A stretch of 52,005 bases of DNA. It comes from Streptomyces sp. AC512_CC834. GTDB taxonomy: Bacteria > Actinomycetota > Actinomycetes > Streptomycetales > Streptomycetaceae. The position numbers were made by a program, and so were the translations under genes. The number at the start of each line of letters is the position of its first letter. Position 1 is the first letter of the stretch. The notes beneath the pieces are model-generated. The model searched no databases and was not told where the DNA came from. It saw nothing but the letters and a program-made list of their open reading frames with translations. The stretch is from assembly GCF_019049325.1 (NCBI RefSeq), contig NZ_JAGMUO010000070.1:1-52005 (forward strand). The letters are read 5' to 3'. Positions 7,971 through 15,891 of this stretch are shown piece after piece.

Positions 7971-9227
7971 TCAGTCCGCGTCCTCCGCCTCGATGCCCAG
8001 GCCGGGCAGGAGGCCCGGGAGGAGGGGCGGGAGGGTGACGTCCGGCTCCGGGGGCGGGGTGTTGCCGCCCGTCGGTGGGGAGGAGGTGCCGGTGTCGTCC
8101 TTCGGCGGGTCGAGCAGGCCGCCGCTGCCGCCGCCGAGCAGGCCGTCGTTCTCGTCGCCGGAGTCGGCGGACTCGCTGGGACGGTCGGACCGGGAGCGTC
8201 CGCGTTCGGACGTGCCGTCGTCGCCGGTGCTGGGTGCCGACGCGCGGCCGGAGCCGGGGGTGTCGGTGTTCGCCGAGCCGGAACCGCCAGGTCGGTCGCC
8301 GCCGGCACCGCCGTCGTCGTCCCGGGCCGGCGGCTGCGGCAGCATCGACTGCAGCGGGGCGACGTCGTCCTCTATGGCGTCGAACACCGACGACACCTGC
8401 TCACTGACGTCCCCGAGCTGCACGGGCAGCCGCTCGCGCAGTGCTCCCCAGGTCTCCCGGTGGGACCGGGAGAAGGCGGAGAGGGCCTGCATGGGGGCCA
8501 GCGAGTCGGGGTCGCGGGCGTAGGCCGCGCTGAGCAGGCGGTGACCCTCGGAGGCGTCGTGCCGCATGCCGGACAGGGCGCGGCGGACCTCGCCGAGGGA
8601 CTCGTGGTCGAGGGGACCGCTGCGGCCGCGCTCCATCAGGCGGCGTGCTTCGCTGAGGCGGGTCGAGGCGAGGTCCAGGTAGGCCCGGCCGCGCTCGTCG
8701 TTGCCGTCGGCGAGGCCGAGGCGGAAGTCCTCTATGCCGCGCTTGAGGCCGTAGAGCGAATCGCCCGGCAGGGCGTCCGAACTGGCGGCGGCGACTCCGC
8801 CGAAGGCTCCGGCGGCCACGCTCACGCTCAGTCCGCCCGCGGTGAGGCCCTTGGCCAGCCGCGAGCGGGGCCGGAACCTGCTGAGCGGGGCCGCGCGGTG
8901 GGTGCCACGCGCCCGGCGCTGCTCGGGTACCGAACCGGAACCGTCCGCCGCCCCGCCGCCCGCGGTGCCCTCCTGCAGCATGGCCTCGAAGGCGGCCACG
9001 AGCTGGGCCCGCTGGACGACCTTGACCTCGGGATCCAGCTTGGGCCGGGGCAGCGTCTCCAGACCACCGGCGAGGGTCACCAGGCGACCCTGCTCGGTCG
9101 GTTCCGCGGTCGCCCCGTCGGTTGCCGGTCCTTCGGACTGCTCGGCCGCCGCCCCGGGATCGGACTGCTCCTCCAGAGCCTGGGCGAAGGCGTTCGCCCG
9201 CCGGTGTGCCGATACGTTCGCGATCAC
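7971..9227 (-). CDS. rsbN: Anti-sigma factor RsbN (DUF5667), membrane-anchored partner of BldN
   Basis: A 418-aa protein next to bldN on the same strand. The N-terminal cytoplasmic part (about 1-130) contains the block LDPEVKVVQRAQLVAAFEAML typical of the DUF5667 anti-sigma family. A single membrane span follows (GLSVSVAAGAFGGVAAASSDAL). The extracytoplasmic part begins PGDSLYGLKRGIEDFRLGLA and ends in a long Ser/Gly/Pro/Asp-rich tail. In Streptomyces, RsbN holds sigma-BldN inactive until development proceeds. The start is the GTG at 9227, eight bases after an ideal GGAGG; a GTG at 9236 falls inside that site. A sigma-BldN-like promoter lies upstream. Confidence 0.93.
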   Translation of the reverse strand: MIANVSAHRRANAFAQALEEQSDPGAAAEQSEGPATDGATAEPTEQGRLVTLAGGLETLPRPKLDPEVKVVQRAQLVAAFEAMLQEGTAGGGAADGSGSVPEQRRARGTHRAAPLSRFRPRSRLAKGLTAGGLSVSVAAGAFGGVAAASSDALPGDSLYGLKRGIEDFRLGLADGNDERGRAYLDLASTRLSEARRLMERGRSGPLDHESLGEVRRALSGMRHDASEGHRLLSAAYARDPDSLAPMQALSAFSRSHRETWGALRERLPVQLGDVSEQVSSVFDAIEDDVAPLQSMLPQPPARDDDGGAGGDRPGGSGSANTDTPGSGRASAPSTGDDGTSERGRSRSDRPSESADSGDENDGLLGGGSGGLLDPPKDDTGTSSPPTGGNTPPPEPDVTLPPLLPGLLPGLGIEAEDAD

Positions 9228-9357
9228 TGGCGGCACCTCCTCTCGTCATCACGGTCGACTCCCCAGGGGGTCCTGAGGGTTGCACGCCCTGGTCGGAACC
9301 ATCCGATCGGGTGATCGGAGTCGGCCAGGGAGCGACCACAGGGAGCCTGCATCCCGC

Positions 9358-9386
9358 ACAACGAGCGGCGTGGCACTTGGGTTACG
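9358..9386 (-). promoter_or_regulatory. Putative sigma-BldN-dependent promoter of rsbN
   Basis: On the minus strand CGTAAC (9381-9386) is followed after 17 bases by CGTTGT (9358-9363), about 130 bases upstream of the rsbN start. This is close to the sigma-BldN promoter pattern CGTAAC-16-CGTTGA as I recall it. Published work reports that rsbN is itself transcribed by sigma-BldN. The spacer is one base longer than the standard and the last -10 base differs. Confidence 0.6.
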
Positions 9387-9459
9387 GACGGTGGATGATC
9401 GGACCGCGGACTCAACGGTCCTTCACCGAAGGTGATTTGGCGGATGCGGAGAGTTCGGA

Positions 9460-9503
9460 TTGCTCGTGGGTTGCTCGTGGGTTGCTTGTGGGTTGCTTGG
9501 GGA
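9460..9503. repeat. 11-bp tandem repeat just after the bldN stop codon
   Basis: Four near-identical copies of TTGCTCGTGGG lie head to tail at 9460, 9471, 9482 and 9493; the third has one change and the fourth is degenerate. The array starts 4 bases beyond the bldN stop, in the bldN-rsbN intergenic region. It does not extend either gene. It may be a slippage product or affect the 3' end of the bldN transcript. Confidence 0.85.
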
Positions 9504-9506
9504 GGG

Positions 9507-10301
9507 TCAGCGCGCGTCGTCCGGGAGCAGCCGGGCGAGGGTGCGTACGGCCCGGTACTGGAGTGTCTTGATGGCGCCCTCGTTCTTGCCCATGACGCGG
9601 GCGGTCTCGGCGACCGAGAGGCCCTGGAGGAAGCGCAGGGTCACGCACTCCTGCTGCTGCGGGTTGAGCCGTCGTACGGCCTCCAGCAGGGCGGCGTTGG
9701 AGAGTGATTCGAGGACGGAGTCCTCGGGGGACCGCTCGACCTCGTTGGCGTCGAGCATCTCCCCGGTGGTGACCTCGAGGCGGAAGCGGCTGGACTTGAA
9801 GTGGTCGGCGACCAGGTTGCGGGCGATGGTCACCAGCCAGGCGCCGAAGTCGCGGCCCTGCCAGGTGAAGGTGCCGATGCGCCGCAGCGCCCGCAGGAAG
9901 GTCTCGCTGGTGAGGTCCTCGGCGGTGGCCTTGCCGCCCACGCGGTAGTAGATGTAGCGGTACACGGTGTCGCTGTACTGGTCGTAGAGCCGGCCGAAGG
10001 CGTCGGCCTCGCCCGCCTGGGCCCGTTCGACCAGGTCCATCATGCGGGCGCTGTCGCTGTCCGCGGCAGGGCGTCGGTGGGTGGTGGGCGCGGCCCCGGA
10101 CGAGGACGAGCGCGCCCGTCTGCCGACGGCGGCGCTTCCTTCGGCCAGTGCGTAGCACGGACCGGCGGGCACGGCGGCCGCGGCGAGGGCGGGGACGGCA
10201 TACGCGGTGGGGACGAAGCCGCGCAACAGGTCGCGGGCTGACTTGACCGTTGCGCGCAGCGTAGCCAGGCCCGAGGCGTCAACCCCGACGTGTGGGTACA
10301 C
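9507..10301 (-). CDS. bldN: ECF RNA polymerase sigma factor BldN (made as a pro-protein)
   Basis: A 264-aa ECF sigma factor required for aerial mycelium and chaplin/rodlin gene expression in Streptomyces. Residues 1 to about 86 are an N-terminal extension without sigma homology; S. coelicolor BldN also has one, removed by proteolysis. Region 2 follows (DAFGRLYDQYSDTVYRYIYY through TFTWQGRDFGAWLVTIARN), then a linker, then region 4 (LNPQQQECVTLRFLQGLSVAETARVMGKNEGAIK). The start is GTG at 10301 with GGGAG upstream. Order and strand with rsbN match other Streptomyces. RsbN is its expected inhibitor. Confidence 0.96.
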   Translation of the reverse strand: MYPHVGVDASGLATLRATVKSARDLLRGFVPTAYAVPALAAAAVPAGPCYALAEGSAAVGRRARSSSSGAAPTTHRRPAADSDSARMMDLVERAQAGEADAFGRLYDQYSDTVYRYIYYRVGGKATAEDLTSETFLRALRRIGTFTWQGRDFGAWLVTIARNLVADHFKSSRFRLEVTTGEMLDANEVERSPEDSVLESLSNAALLEAVRRLNPQQQECVTLRFLQGLSVAETARVMGKNEGAIKTLQYRAVRTLARLLPDDAR

Positions 10302-10590
10302 GGGACTCCCAGAGGCAGAGCTTCCATCACGTGCAGTACGGAACCATTCACCCGTCGTAGCGAAGGTGGGGTACCGGAATGCGTCTGAGGAGAATAACGC
10401 TTCGTGCAGGCACTGCTACGCCCAGTTGCTCAAATCATCGATTACGTCGCTTCTGTGCCCGATTGACGCTCGATCAGGTGCGGCAGAGTGATCGGTTGAT
10501 GACCGGAACGGTTCGGATTCTTGGTAACTACAGAGCGTGTTGTGGCCGATGTGAGTAAAGGTGACTGGAGGGCGTGTCCCGGGGGTACGT
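10302..10590 (-). promoter_or_regulatory. bldN upstream regulatory region
   Basis: About 290 bases without a gene precede bldN. In S. coelicolor bldN transcription depends on AdpA (BldH) and is repressed by BldD, so regulatory sites are expected here. I do not see a convincing BldD box or a clear -35/-10 pair. The region is slightly less GC-rich than its surroundings, especially around 10381-10560. Confidence 0.4.
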
Positions 10591-10613
10591 CATCCCGGTT
10601 GGGGCCCGGGATG
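10591..10613 (-). terminator. Hairpin after the HAD phosphatase gene
   Basis: CATCCCGG and CCGGGATG arms enclose a 7-base loop, 36 bases beyond the stop codon of the leftward HAD gene. A simple terminator without a T tract is the best explanation. Confidence 0.65.
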
Positions 10614-10648
10614 TGGGGCCCGAGATCAGGACCTCGGTGGGGGCGTGG

Positions 10649-11602
10649 TCACCGGCGGCGGCGGTGCAGCGCGATGGCGGCCGCGGTGCCGCCGGCCACC
10701 GCGCCGACGCCCGCGGCCGCGGGGATGCCGACCTTGGCCGCCTTGCGGCCGGTGCGGTAGTCGCGCAGGCGCCACTCCAGCTCGCGGGCGTGCTTGCGCA
10801 GCTTGGAGTCCGGGTTGATGGCGTACGGGTGTCCGACCAGGGACAGCATCGGGATGTCGTTGTGGGAGTCGCTGTAGGCGGCGCAGCGGGACAGGTCCAG
10901 GGCCTCCGCCGCCGCCAGGGCCCGCACCGCCTCCGCCTTCGCGGGGCCGTGCAGCGGCTCGCCGACCAGCTTGCCCGTGTAGACGCCGCCGATCGACTCG
11001 GCCACCGTGCCGAGCGCCCCGGTCAGTCCCAGGCGGCGGGCGATCACCTGGGCGATCTCCACCGGGGCCGCGGTGACCAGCCAGACCTTCTGGCCCGCGT
11101 CCAGGTGGGCCTCGGCGAGGGCGCGGGTGCCGGGCCAGATCCGCTCGGCCATGTACTCGTCGTAGATCTCCTCGCCGATCGACTTCAGCTCGGAGACGCG
11201 GTGGCCCTTGACGATCGACAGCGCGGAGTCGCGGGCGTCCTGCATGTGCTCCGGGTCCTCGAGCCCGGCCAGCCGGAAGTACGCCTGCTGCCAGGCGAAC
11301 CGGGCGAGGTCGCGGGTCTCGAAGAACTTCCGCTTGTACAGGCCGCGGCCGAAGTGGAAGATCGCGGCGCCCTGCATCACGGTGTTGTCGAGGTCGAAGA
11401 AGGCGGCTGCCCTGTCGTCGCCGTGGACCGGGAACTCCGCTTCCGCCCCGGATTCGGGAGCGGATTCGAGAGCGGAGTCGGGGGCGGTCTCCTCCGCCGT
11501 CTGTGCGGACTTGCGGGCTGCCTCGGCCGAGGCCTCGCCTGCCAACACGCTCCGCGCCGTGGCGGAGCGCCTACGGGGAGTGAGCCATCGAAGAGCGGCC
11601 AT
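10649..11602 (-). CDS. HAD-IB family phosphatase (SerB-like)
   Basis: A 317-aa protein. Residues 1-60 are a basic then acidic low-complexity lead. The HAD core begins AAFFDLDNTVMQGAAIFHFG, where the DxDxT motif supplies the nucleophile, and continues with VWLVTAAPVEIAQVIARR (motif II), a Lys in GPAKAEAVRALA and AYSDSHNDIPML (motif IV). The C-terminus ends in a hydrophobic segment (GIPAAAGVGAVAGGTAAAIAL) plus HRRRR, probably a membrane anchor with the enzyme in the cytoplasm. Subfamily IB includes phosphoserine phosphatase, but the substrate here is unknown. ATG 11602 was chosen over ATG 11614 and over longer upstream frames; neither has a strong RBS. Confidence 0.86.
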   Translation of the reverse strand: MAALRWLTPRRRSATARSVLAGEASAEAARKSAQTAEETAPDSALESAPESGAEAEFPVHGDDRAAAFFDLDNTVMQGAAIFHFGRGLYKRKFFETRDLARFAWQQAYFRLAGLEDPEHMQDARDSALSIVKGHRVSELKSIGEEIYDEYMAERIWPGTRALAEAHLDAGQKVWLVTAAPVEIAQVIARRLGLTGALGTVAESIGGVYTGKLVGEPLHGPAKAEAVRALAAAEALDLSRCAAYSDSHNDIPMLSLVGHPYAINPDSKLRKHARELEWRLRDYRTGRKAAKVGIPAAAGVGAVAGGTAAAIALHRRRR

Positions 11603-11785
11603 GCCCGTGAGCATAGCCAGTTTGTTCGGAGGCTTCGGACTCGAGAGGTTCGCAGGCCGTGAACTCTGGGCGACCGTGTCGTTAAAGGGCCGCCCGCGCG
11701 GGTGCGCCGGTGGGTCGACCGGGCAGGCGGACCGCCCGCCGCCGAGGGGTCGGCGTACGCCCGCCCGCGCGCGAGAATGGCCGGC

Positions 11786-12118
11786 ATGAGTCCCCTCTTC
11801 CGTCGAAAGCCCACGCGAGAGCCCACGCGAATGTCCACGGGAAAGCCCGCGCAGTCCCCTGAGTACTCCGAGAACCATCTCGTCACCCTCATCCGCAAAC
11901 CCGGCTGTCATCTGTGTGATGACGCACAGCTCGTCGTCGAGAAGGTCTGTGCCGACCTCGGTGTCCCCTGGGAGGGGAAGGACATCACCCAGGACCGCCA
12001 ACTCCACGACGCGTACTGGGAGCAGATTCCGGTCGTCCTGGTCGACGGCAGGCAGCACACCTTCTGGCGTGTGAACGAGGAACGGCTGCGCAAGGCACTG
12101 ACCGACCAGTCCAAGTAG
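11786..12118 (+). CDS. Glutaredoxin family protein
   Basis: A 110-aa thioredoxin-fold protein with the redox motif GCHLCDDA following VTLIRKP, and the cis-Pro segment QIPVVLVDGRQHTFWRV. The first 30 residues are basic and repeat REPTR-like units, so translation might start further in at the ATG of MSTGKP. It is divergent from the HAD gene and lies 274 bases upstream of rex, whose product senses NADH/NAD+. The DUF836-type glutaredoxins probably act as cytoplasmic thiol reductants. Confidence 0.87.
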   Translation: MSPLFRRKPTREPTRMSTGKPAQSPEYSENHLVTLIRKPGCHLCDDAQLVVEKVCADLGVPWEGKDITQDRQLHDAYWEQIPVVLVDGRQHTFWRVNEERLRKALTDQSK

Positions 12119-12254
12119 TCCGTATGGTCGCTTAGGATCGATGGCGACCAGGTCTCGGGGGCGTTGATCGTGAGGAGCGTGTGCGGCTTTGCCCCCGATG
12201 AGTGAGGAACGAGGGTCCGTATGCGCCGGTTCCCGTACCGTGCGCCGGGGGCGC

Positions 12255-12268
12255 GTGACCCCGGTCAC
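12255..12268. promoter_or_regulatory. Palindromic site GTGACC-CC-GGTCAC upstream of rex
   Basis: A perfect 6-bp inverted repeat with a 2-base centre lies about 30 bases upstream of the Rex operator. It could bind a second regulator of the rex-hem operon. The GTGA...TCAC shape superficially resembles BldD-type half sites, but nothing in the sequence identifies the factor. Confidence 0.35.
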
Positions 12269-12294
12269 GTTGGCCGGGCAAATCGGACACCATC

Positions 12295-12324
12295 TTTGTG
12301 CACGCGTTCACAAAGACATAGCCT
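12295..12324 (+). promoter_or_regulatory. Rex operator overlapping the rex-hemACD promoter
   Basis: TTTGTG at 12295 and CACAAA at 12309 frame the centre CACGCGTT, giving the Rex operator pattern TTGTG...TTCACAA. The same bases form a promoter: TTGTGC (12296-12301), a 17-base spacer and TAGCCT (12319-12324), with rex starting about 60 bases later. Rex bound here would cover the -35 box and block transcription at low NADH/NAD+. This matches the known Rex control of rex-hemACD in S. coelicolor. Confidence 0.88.
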
Positions 12325-12392
12325 GCATTCGACGGGGCGGTCATGTAGGGACGTATGACCGCCTACAGCCCCGCTCTACCCGCAGGAGCACC

Positions 12393-13163
12393 GTGGCAAC
12401 TGGCCGAGCACACCGACCGGCGACCCGCAGCCGAGGGATTCCCGAGGCCACCGTCGCCAGGCTTCCGCTGTACCTCCGCGCGCTGACCGCGCTCTCCGAG
12501 CGCTCGGTGCCCACGGTCTCCTCCGAGGAGCTGGCGGCCGCCGCGGGAGTCAACTCCGCGAAGCTGCGCAAGGACTTCTCCTACCTCGGCTCCTACGGGA
12601 CCCGGGGCGTCGGCTACGACGTCGAGTATCTCGTCTACCAGATCTCGCGTGAACTCGGGCTGACCCAGGACTGGCCGGTTGTGATCGTCGGTATCGGCAA
12701 CCTCGGTGCCGCGCTCGCCAACTACGGCGGGTTCGCCTCCCGCGGTTTCCGGGTCGCGGCCCTCATCGACGCCGATCCGGGGATGGCCGGAAAGCCCGTC
12801 GCCGGCATCCCGGTGCAGCACACCGACGAGCTGGAGAAGATCATCCAGGACGACGGTGTCTCGATCGGCGTGATCGCGACCCCCGCGGGTGCCGCCCAGC
12901 AGGTCTGCGAACGCCTCGTGGCCGCCGGCGTCACCTCCATCCTCAACTTCGCGCCGACCGTGCTGAACGTCCCCGAGGGCGTCGACGTGCGCAAGGTCGA
13001 CCTCTCCATCGAGCTGCAGATCCTCGCCTTCCACGAGCAGCGCAAGGCCGGCGAGGAGGCCGCGCCCGACGGCGTCGCGCCGCCGCCCGTCGTCGCCCGC
13101 AAGCGGCCGCACTCCACCGACCAGGGGCCCGACGGGGACGTACCCGCCGTGATGCCGGCATGA
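12393..13163 (+). CDS. rex: Redox-sensing transcriptional repressor Rex
   Basis: A 256-aa repressor that senses NADH/NAD+. The winged-helix DNA-binding domain spans about residues 15-80 (LPLYLRALTALSERS, AGVNSAKLRKDFSYLG, SYGTRGVGYDV). The Rossmann NADH-binding domain begins VVIVGIGNLGAALANYGGF and continues through VAALIDADPGMAGKPV and VIATPAGAAQQV. The last 35 residues are a Streptomyces-style tail. The GTG start at 12393 has AGGAG eight bases upstream. The stop overlaps the hemA start by 4 bases (ATGA). It autoregulates through the operator at 12295. Confidence 0.96.
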   Translation: MATGRAHRPATRSRGIPEATVARLPLYLRALTALSERSVPTVSSEELAAAAGVNSAKLRKDFSYLGSYGTRGVGYDVEYLVYQISRELGLTQDWPVVIVGIGNLGAALANYGGFASRGFRVAALIDADPGMAGKPVAGIPVQHTDELEKIIQDDGVSIGVIATPAGAAQQVCERLVAAGVTSILNFAPTVLNVPEGVDVRKVDLSIELQILAFHEQRKAGEEAAPDGVAPPPVVARKRPHSTDQGPDGDVPAVMPA

Positions 13164-14935
13164 GCCTCCTCGTCGTCGGGCTGAGCCACCGCAGCGCCCC
13201 CGTCAGCGTGCTGGAGCGGGCCTCCCTGAGCGCGGACGCGCAGCTCAAGCTGCTCCAGGACACGGTCGCCGCCGAACCGGCCGCCGAGGCCGCGGTCCTG
13301 GCCACGTGCAACCGCATCGAGCTGTACGCCGACGTGGACAAGTTCCACGCCGGTGTCGCCGAGCTGTCCACGCTGCTGGCCCAGCACAGCGGGCTCGGCC
13401 TGGAGGAGCTCACTCCCCATCTCTATGTGCACTACGAGGACCGGGCCGTCCACCACCTGTTCTCGGTGGCCTGCGGGCTCGACTCGATGGTGGTCGGCGA
13501 GGGGCAGATCCTCGGCCAGATAAAGGACTCCCTGGCCCGCGCCCAGGACCTGCACACCGCCGGACGCCTGCTGAACGACCTGTTCCAGCAGGCGCTGCGC
13601 GTCGGCAAGCGCGCCCACTCCGAGACCGGCATCGACCGCGCCGGGCAGTCCCTGGTCACCTTCGGCCTGGAGCAGCTTTCCGCCGGAGCCGACGTCCAGC
13701 AGTGGGCGCGGGGCAAGAAGGCCCTGGTCATCGGCGCCGGTTCGATGTCCTCGCTGGCCGCCGCGACGCTCGCGCGTGCCGGGGTCGCCGAGATCGTGGT
13801 CGCCAACCGCACCTTCGAGCGCGCCGAGCGCCTCGCGCTCCTGCTCGAAGAGCAATATGGACAACGTCTTTCCGAGGGCGACGACACGGACGTGCTGGCC
13901 CGCGCGGTACCGATGGACGCGGTGCCGGGCGAGCTGACACGTGCCGACGTGGCCGTCTCCTGCACCGGCGCGACCGGACTGGTCCTCACGGCCGACTCCG
14001 TGGCGGCGACGGTCGCGGTCCGCACCGGCACCCCTGCCGTCGAGGCCGACGACGCCCGTCCGGCGGAAGCAGCGGATGTGGCGGATGCCGCTGAAACGCC
14101 ACTGCTGGGCGCAGGCGCAGGCGCAGTCGCCGGTACCGCCACCGGTGGCGACGGCGACGAGAACTGCCCCCTGGACCTGTCCTCCGTCCCCTCCGGCTTC
14201 TCCGTCATGGGCGAGGCCGCCGTGGCCGGCATGGACGCCGCGACGCTGGAGCAGCACGGGGCGTGGGCCGCGGGCGGTACGGCGGTGGACCGGACGCGCG
14301 AGGCCGGACGCCCCGGCCCCGAGGCGGACGCCGAGCTGATCGACGCGCTCGCCGCGACGGCGACGCGCGTCGGCCGCATCCCCGAGCGCCGCCGCCCTGC
14401 GCCGGTCGCCGAGGTGCCGCGCCCGCAGCCCGTGCTCTTCCTCCTCGACCTCGCCATGCCGCGCGACATCGACGCCGCCGCGCACCGGCTGGGCGGGGTG
14501 CGCCTGGTGGACATCGAGTCGCTCGCCGACGCCTCAGCGGACGCACCGATGGCCGCCGACGTCGACATGGTCCGCAGGATCGTCGCCGACGAGGTCACCG
14601 CCTTCGGCGCCGCCCAGCGCGCCGCGCACATCACCCCCACCGTGGTCGCCCTGCGCAGCATGGCCGCGGACGTCGTGGCCGGCGAGATCGCCCGCCTCGA
14701 AGGCCGACTGCCGGAGCTCGACGACAAGCACCGCGCCGAGATCACCCAGACCGTCAAGCGTGTGGTCGACAAGCTGCTGCACGCGCCGACGGTACGGGTC
14801 AAGCAGCTCGCCGCCGAACCCGGCGGTGCCGGGTACGCGGACGCGCTGCGCACCCTGTTCGACCTCGACCAGGAGACGGTGGCCTCCGTCTCCCGCGCCG
14901 AGAACAGCACTGAGAAGAACCGAGGGCCGGCATGA
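13160..14935 (+). CDS. hemA: Glutamyl-tRNA reductase
   Basis: The first committed enzyme of the C5 tetrapyrrole pathway, converting glutamyl-tRNA to glutamate-1-semialdehyde with NADPH. The 591-aa protein has the N-terminal catalytic domain with the active-site Cys in VLATCNRIELY, the segment CGLDSMVVGEGQILGQIK, and the NADPH fold ALVIGAGSMSSLAA. It is longer than the usual 420-450 residues because a low-complexity Ala/Asp/Gly insertion of roughly 125 residues (about 290-415) splits the NADPH domain before FLLDLAMPRDID. Streptomyces HemA proteins typically carry such an insertion. Start and stop overlap rex and hemC by 4 bases each, so translation is coupled. Confidence 0.96.
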   Translation: MSLLVVGLSHRSAPVSVLERASLSADAQLKLLQDTVAAEPAAEAAVLATCNRIELYADVDKFHAGVAELSTLLAQHSGLGLEELTPHLYVHYEDRAVHHLFSVACGLDSMVVGEGQILGQIKDSLARAQDLHTAGRLLNDLFQQALRVGKRAHSETGIDRAGQSLVTFGLEQLSAGADVQQWARGKKALVIGAGSMSSLAAATLARAGVAEIVVANRTFERAERLALLLEEQYGQRLSEGDDTDVLARAVPMDAVPGELTRADVAVSCTGATGLVLTADSVAATVAVRTGTPAVEADDARPAEAADVADAAETPLLGAGAGAVAGTATGGDGDENCPLDLSSVPSGFSVMGEAAVAGMDAATLEQHGAWAAGGTAVDRTREAGRPGPEADAELIDALAATATRVGRIPERRRPAPVAEVPRPQPVLFLLDLAMPRDIDAAAHRLGGVRLVDIESLADASADAPMAADVDMVRRIVADEVTAFGAAQRAAHITPTVVALRSMAADVVAGEIARLEGRLPELDDKHRAEITQTVKRVVDKLLHAPTVRVKQLAAEPGGAGYADALRTLFDLDQETVASVSRAENSTEKNRGPA

Positions 14936-15891
14936 CTGAGAAGGCACTGAGGCTGGGAACCAGGCGAAGCAAGCTCGCCATGGCCCAGTCCGGGCAGGTG
15001 GCGGACGCCGTGAGCCAGGTGACCGGTCGGCCCGTTGAGCTGGTCGAGATCACCACGTACGGCGACACGTCGCGCGAGCAGTTGGCGCAGATCGGCGGCA
15101 CGGGCGTGTTCGTCGCCGCGCTGCGCGACGCACTGCTGCGGGGGGAGGTGGACTTCGCGGTTCACTCGCTCAAGGACCTCCCCACCGCGCAGCACGAGGG
15201 CCTGGTGATGGCCGCCGTACCGGAGCGCGAGGACCCGCGGGACGTGGTCGTCGCCCGGGACGCGCGCAAGCTGACGGACCTCCCGCGCGGGGCCCGCATC
15301 GGCACGGGTGCGCCGCGTCGCATGGCGCAGTTGAACGCGTACGCCCGCACCCACGGGACGGAGTTCGAGACGGTCCCGATCCGGGGCAACGTCGACACGC
15401 GCATCGGATACGTCCGCAGCGGTGAGCTGGACGCGGTCGTGCTGGCCGCCGCCGGACTGAACCGGGTGGGACGCACCGACGAGGTGACCGACTTCCTGTC
15501 GGTCGACACGGTTTTGCCGGCCCCCGGCCAGGGGGCACTCGCGATCGAGTGCGCGGCGGACAACGCCTCGCTGATCGCCGCGCTCGGCGAACTCGACGAC
15601 CCGTTCACGCGGGTCGCCGTAACCGCCGAGCGGTCACTGCTCGCCGCCCTGGAGGCCGGTTGCAGCGCCCCTGTGGGCGCGCTGGCCGACCTCCTGGCCG
15701 ACGGGCAGACTGTCAAGGAAATGCGCCTGCGCGGCGTCGTCGGCACCACCGACGGCTCGACGCTGGTGCAGTTGTCCACCACCGGTCCCGTGCCTGAAAC
15801 GCACGAGGCGGCACTCGCACTCGGTCGCGAACTCGCCACCGAGATGCTCGCCCAGGGCGCGGCCGGTCTGATGGGGGAGCGAGCACATTGA
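14932..15891 (+). CDS. hemC: Hydroxymethylbilane synthase (porphobilinogen deaminase)
   Basis: A 319-aa enzyme that joins four porphobilinogens into hydroxymethylbilane. Motifs seen: LGTRRSKLAMAQSG at the N-terminus, HSLKDLPT, GTGAPRRMAQL, IRGNVDTRIGY, LPAPGQGALAIECA and EAGCSAPVGA. The Cys in the last motif carries the dipyrromethane cofactor. Length is normal for the family. It overlaps the hemA stop by 4 bases and its own stop overlaps hemD in TTGA. Confidence 0.96.
   Translation: MTEKALRLGTRRSKLAMAQSGQVADAVSQVTGRPVELVEITTYGDTSREQLAQIGGTGVFVAALRDALLRGEVDFAVHSLKDLPTAQHEGLVMAAVPEREDPRDVVVARDARKLTDLPRGARIGTGAPRRMAQLNAYARTHGTEFETVPIRGNVDTRIGYVRSGELDAVVLAAAGLNRVGRTDEVTDFLSVDTVLPAPGQGALAIECAADNASLIAALGELDDPFTRVAVTAERSLLAALEAGCSAPVGALADLLADGQTVKEMRLRGVVGTTDGSTLVQLSTTGPVPETHEAALALGRELATEMLAQGAAGLMGERAH

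Noticed and set aside
9460..9503. CRISPR-like array
   Set aside because: The units are only 11 bases with no spacers; it is a simple tandem repeat. No direct repeats of 25-40 bases with regular spacers were seen anywhere in the window.
10541..10575. GTGAGTAAAGGTGAC upstream of bldN as a BldD box
   Set aside because: BldD half sites should be inverted (GTGA...TCAC); here both halves point the same way.
13160..14935. The low-complexity insertion in HemA as a sign of a broken or transferred gene
   Set aside because: Composition and frame are continuous and Streptomyces HemA proteins are typically near this length, so it is a normal lineage feature.
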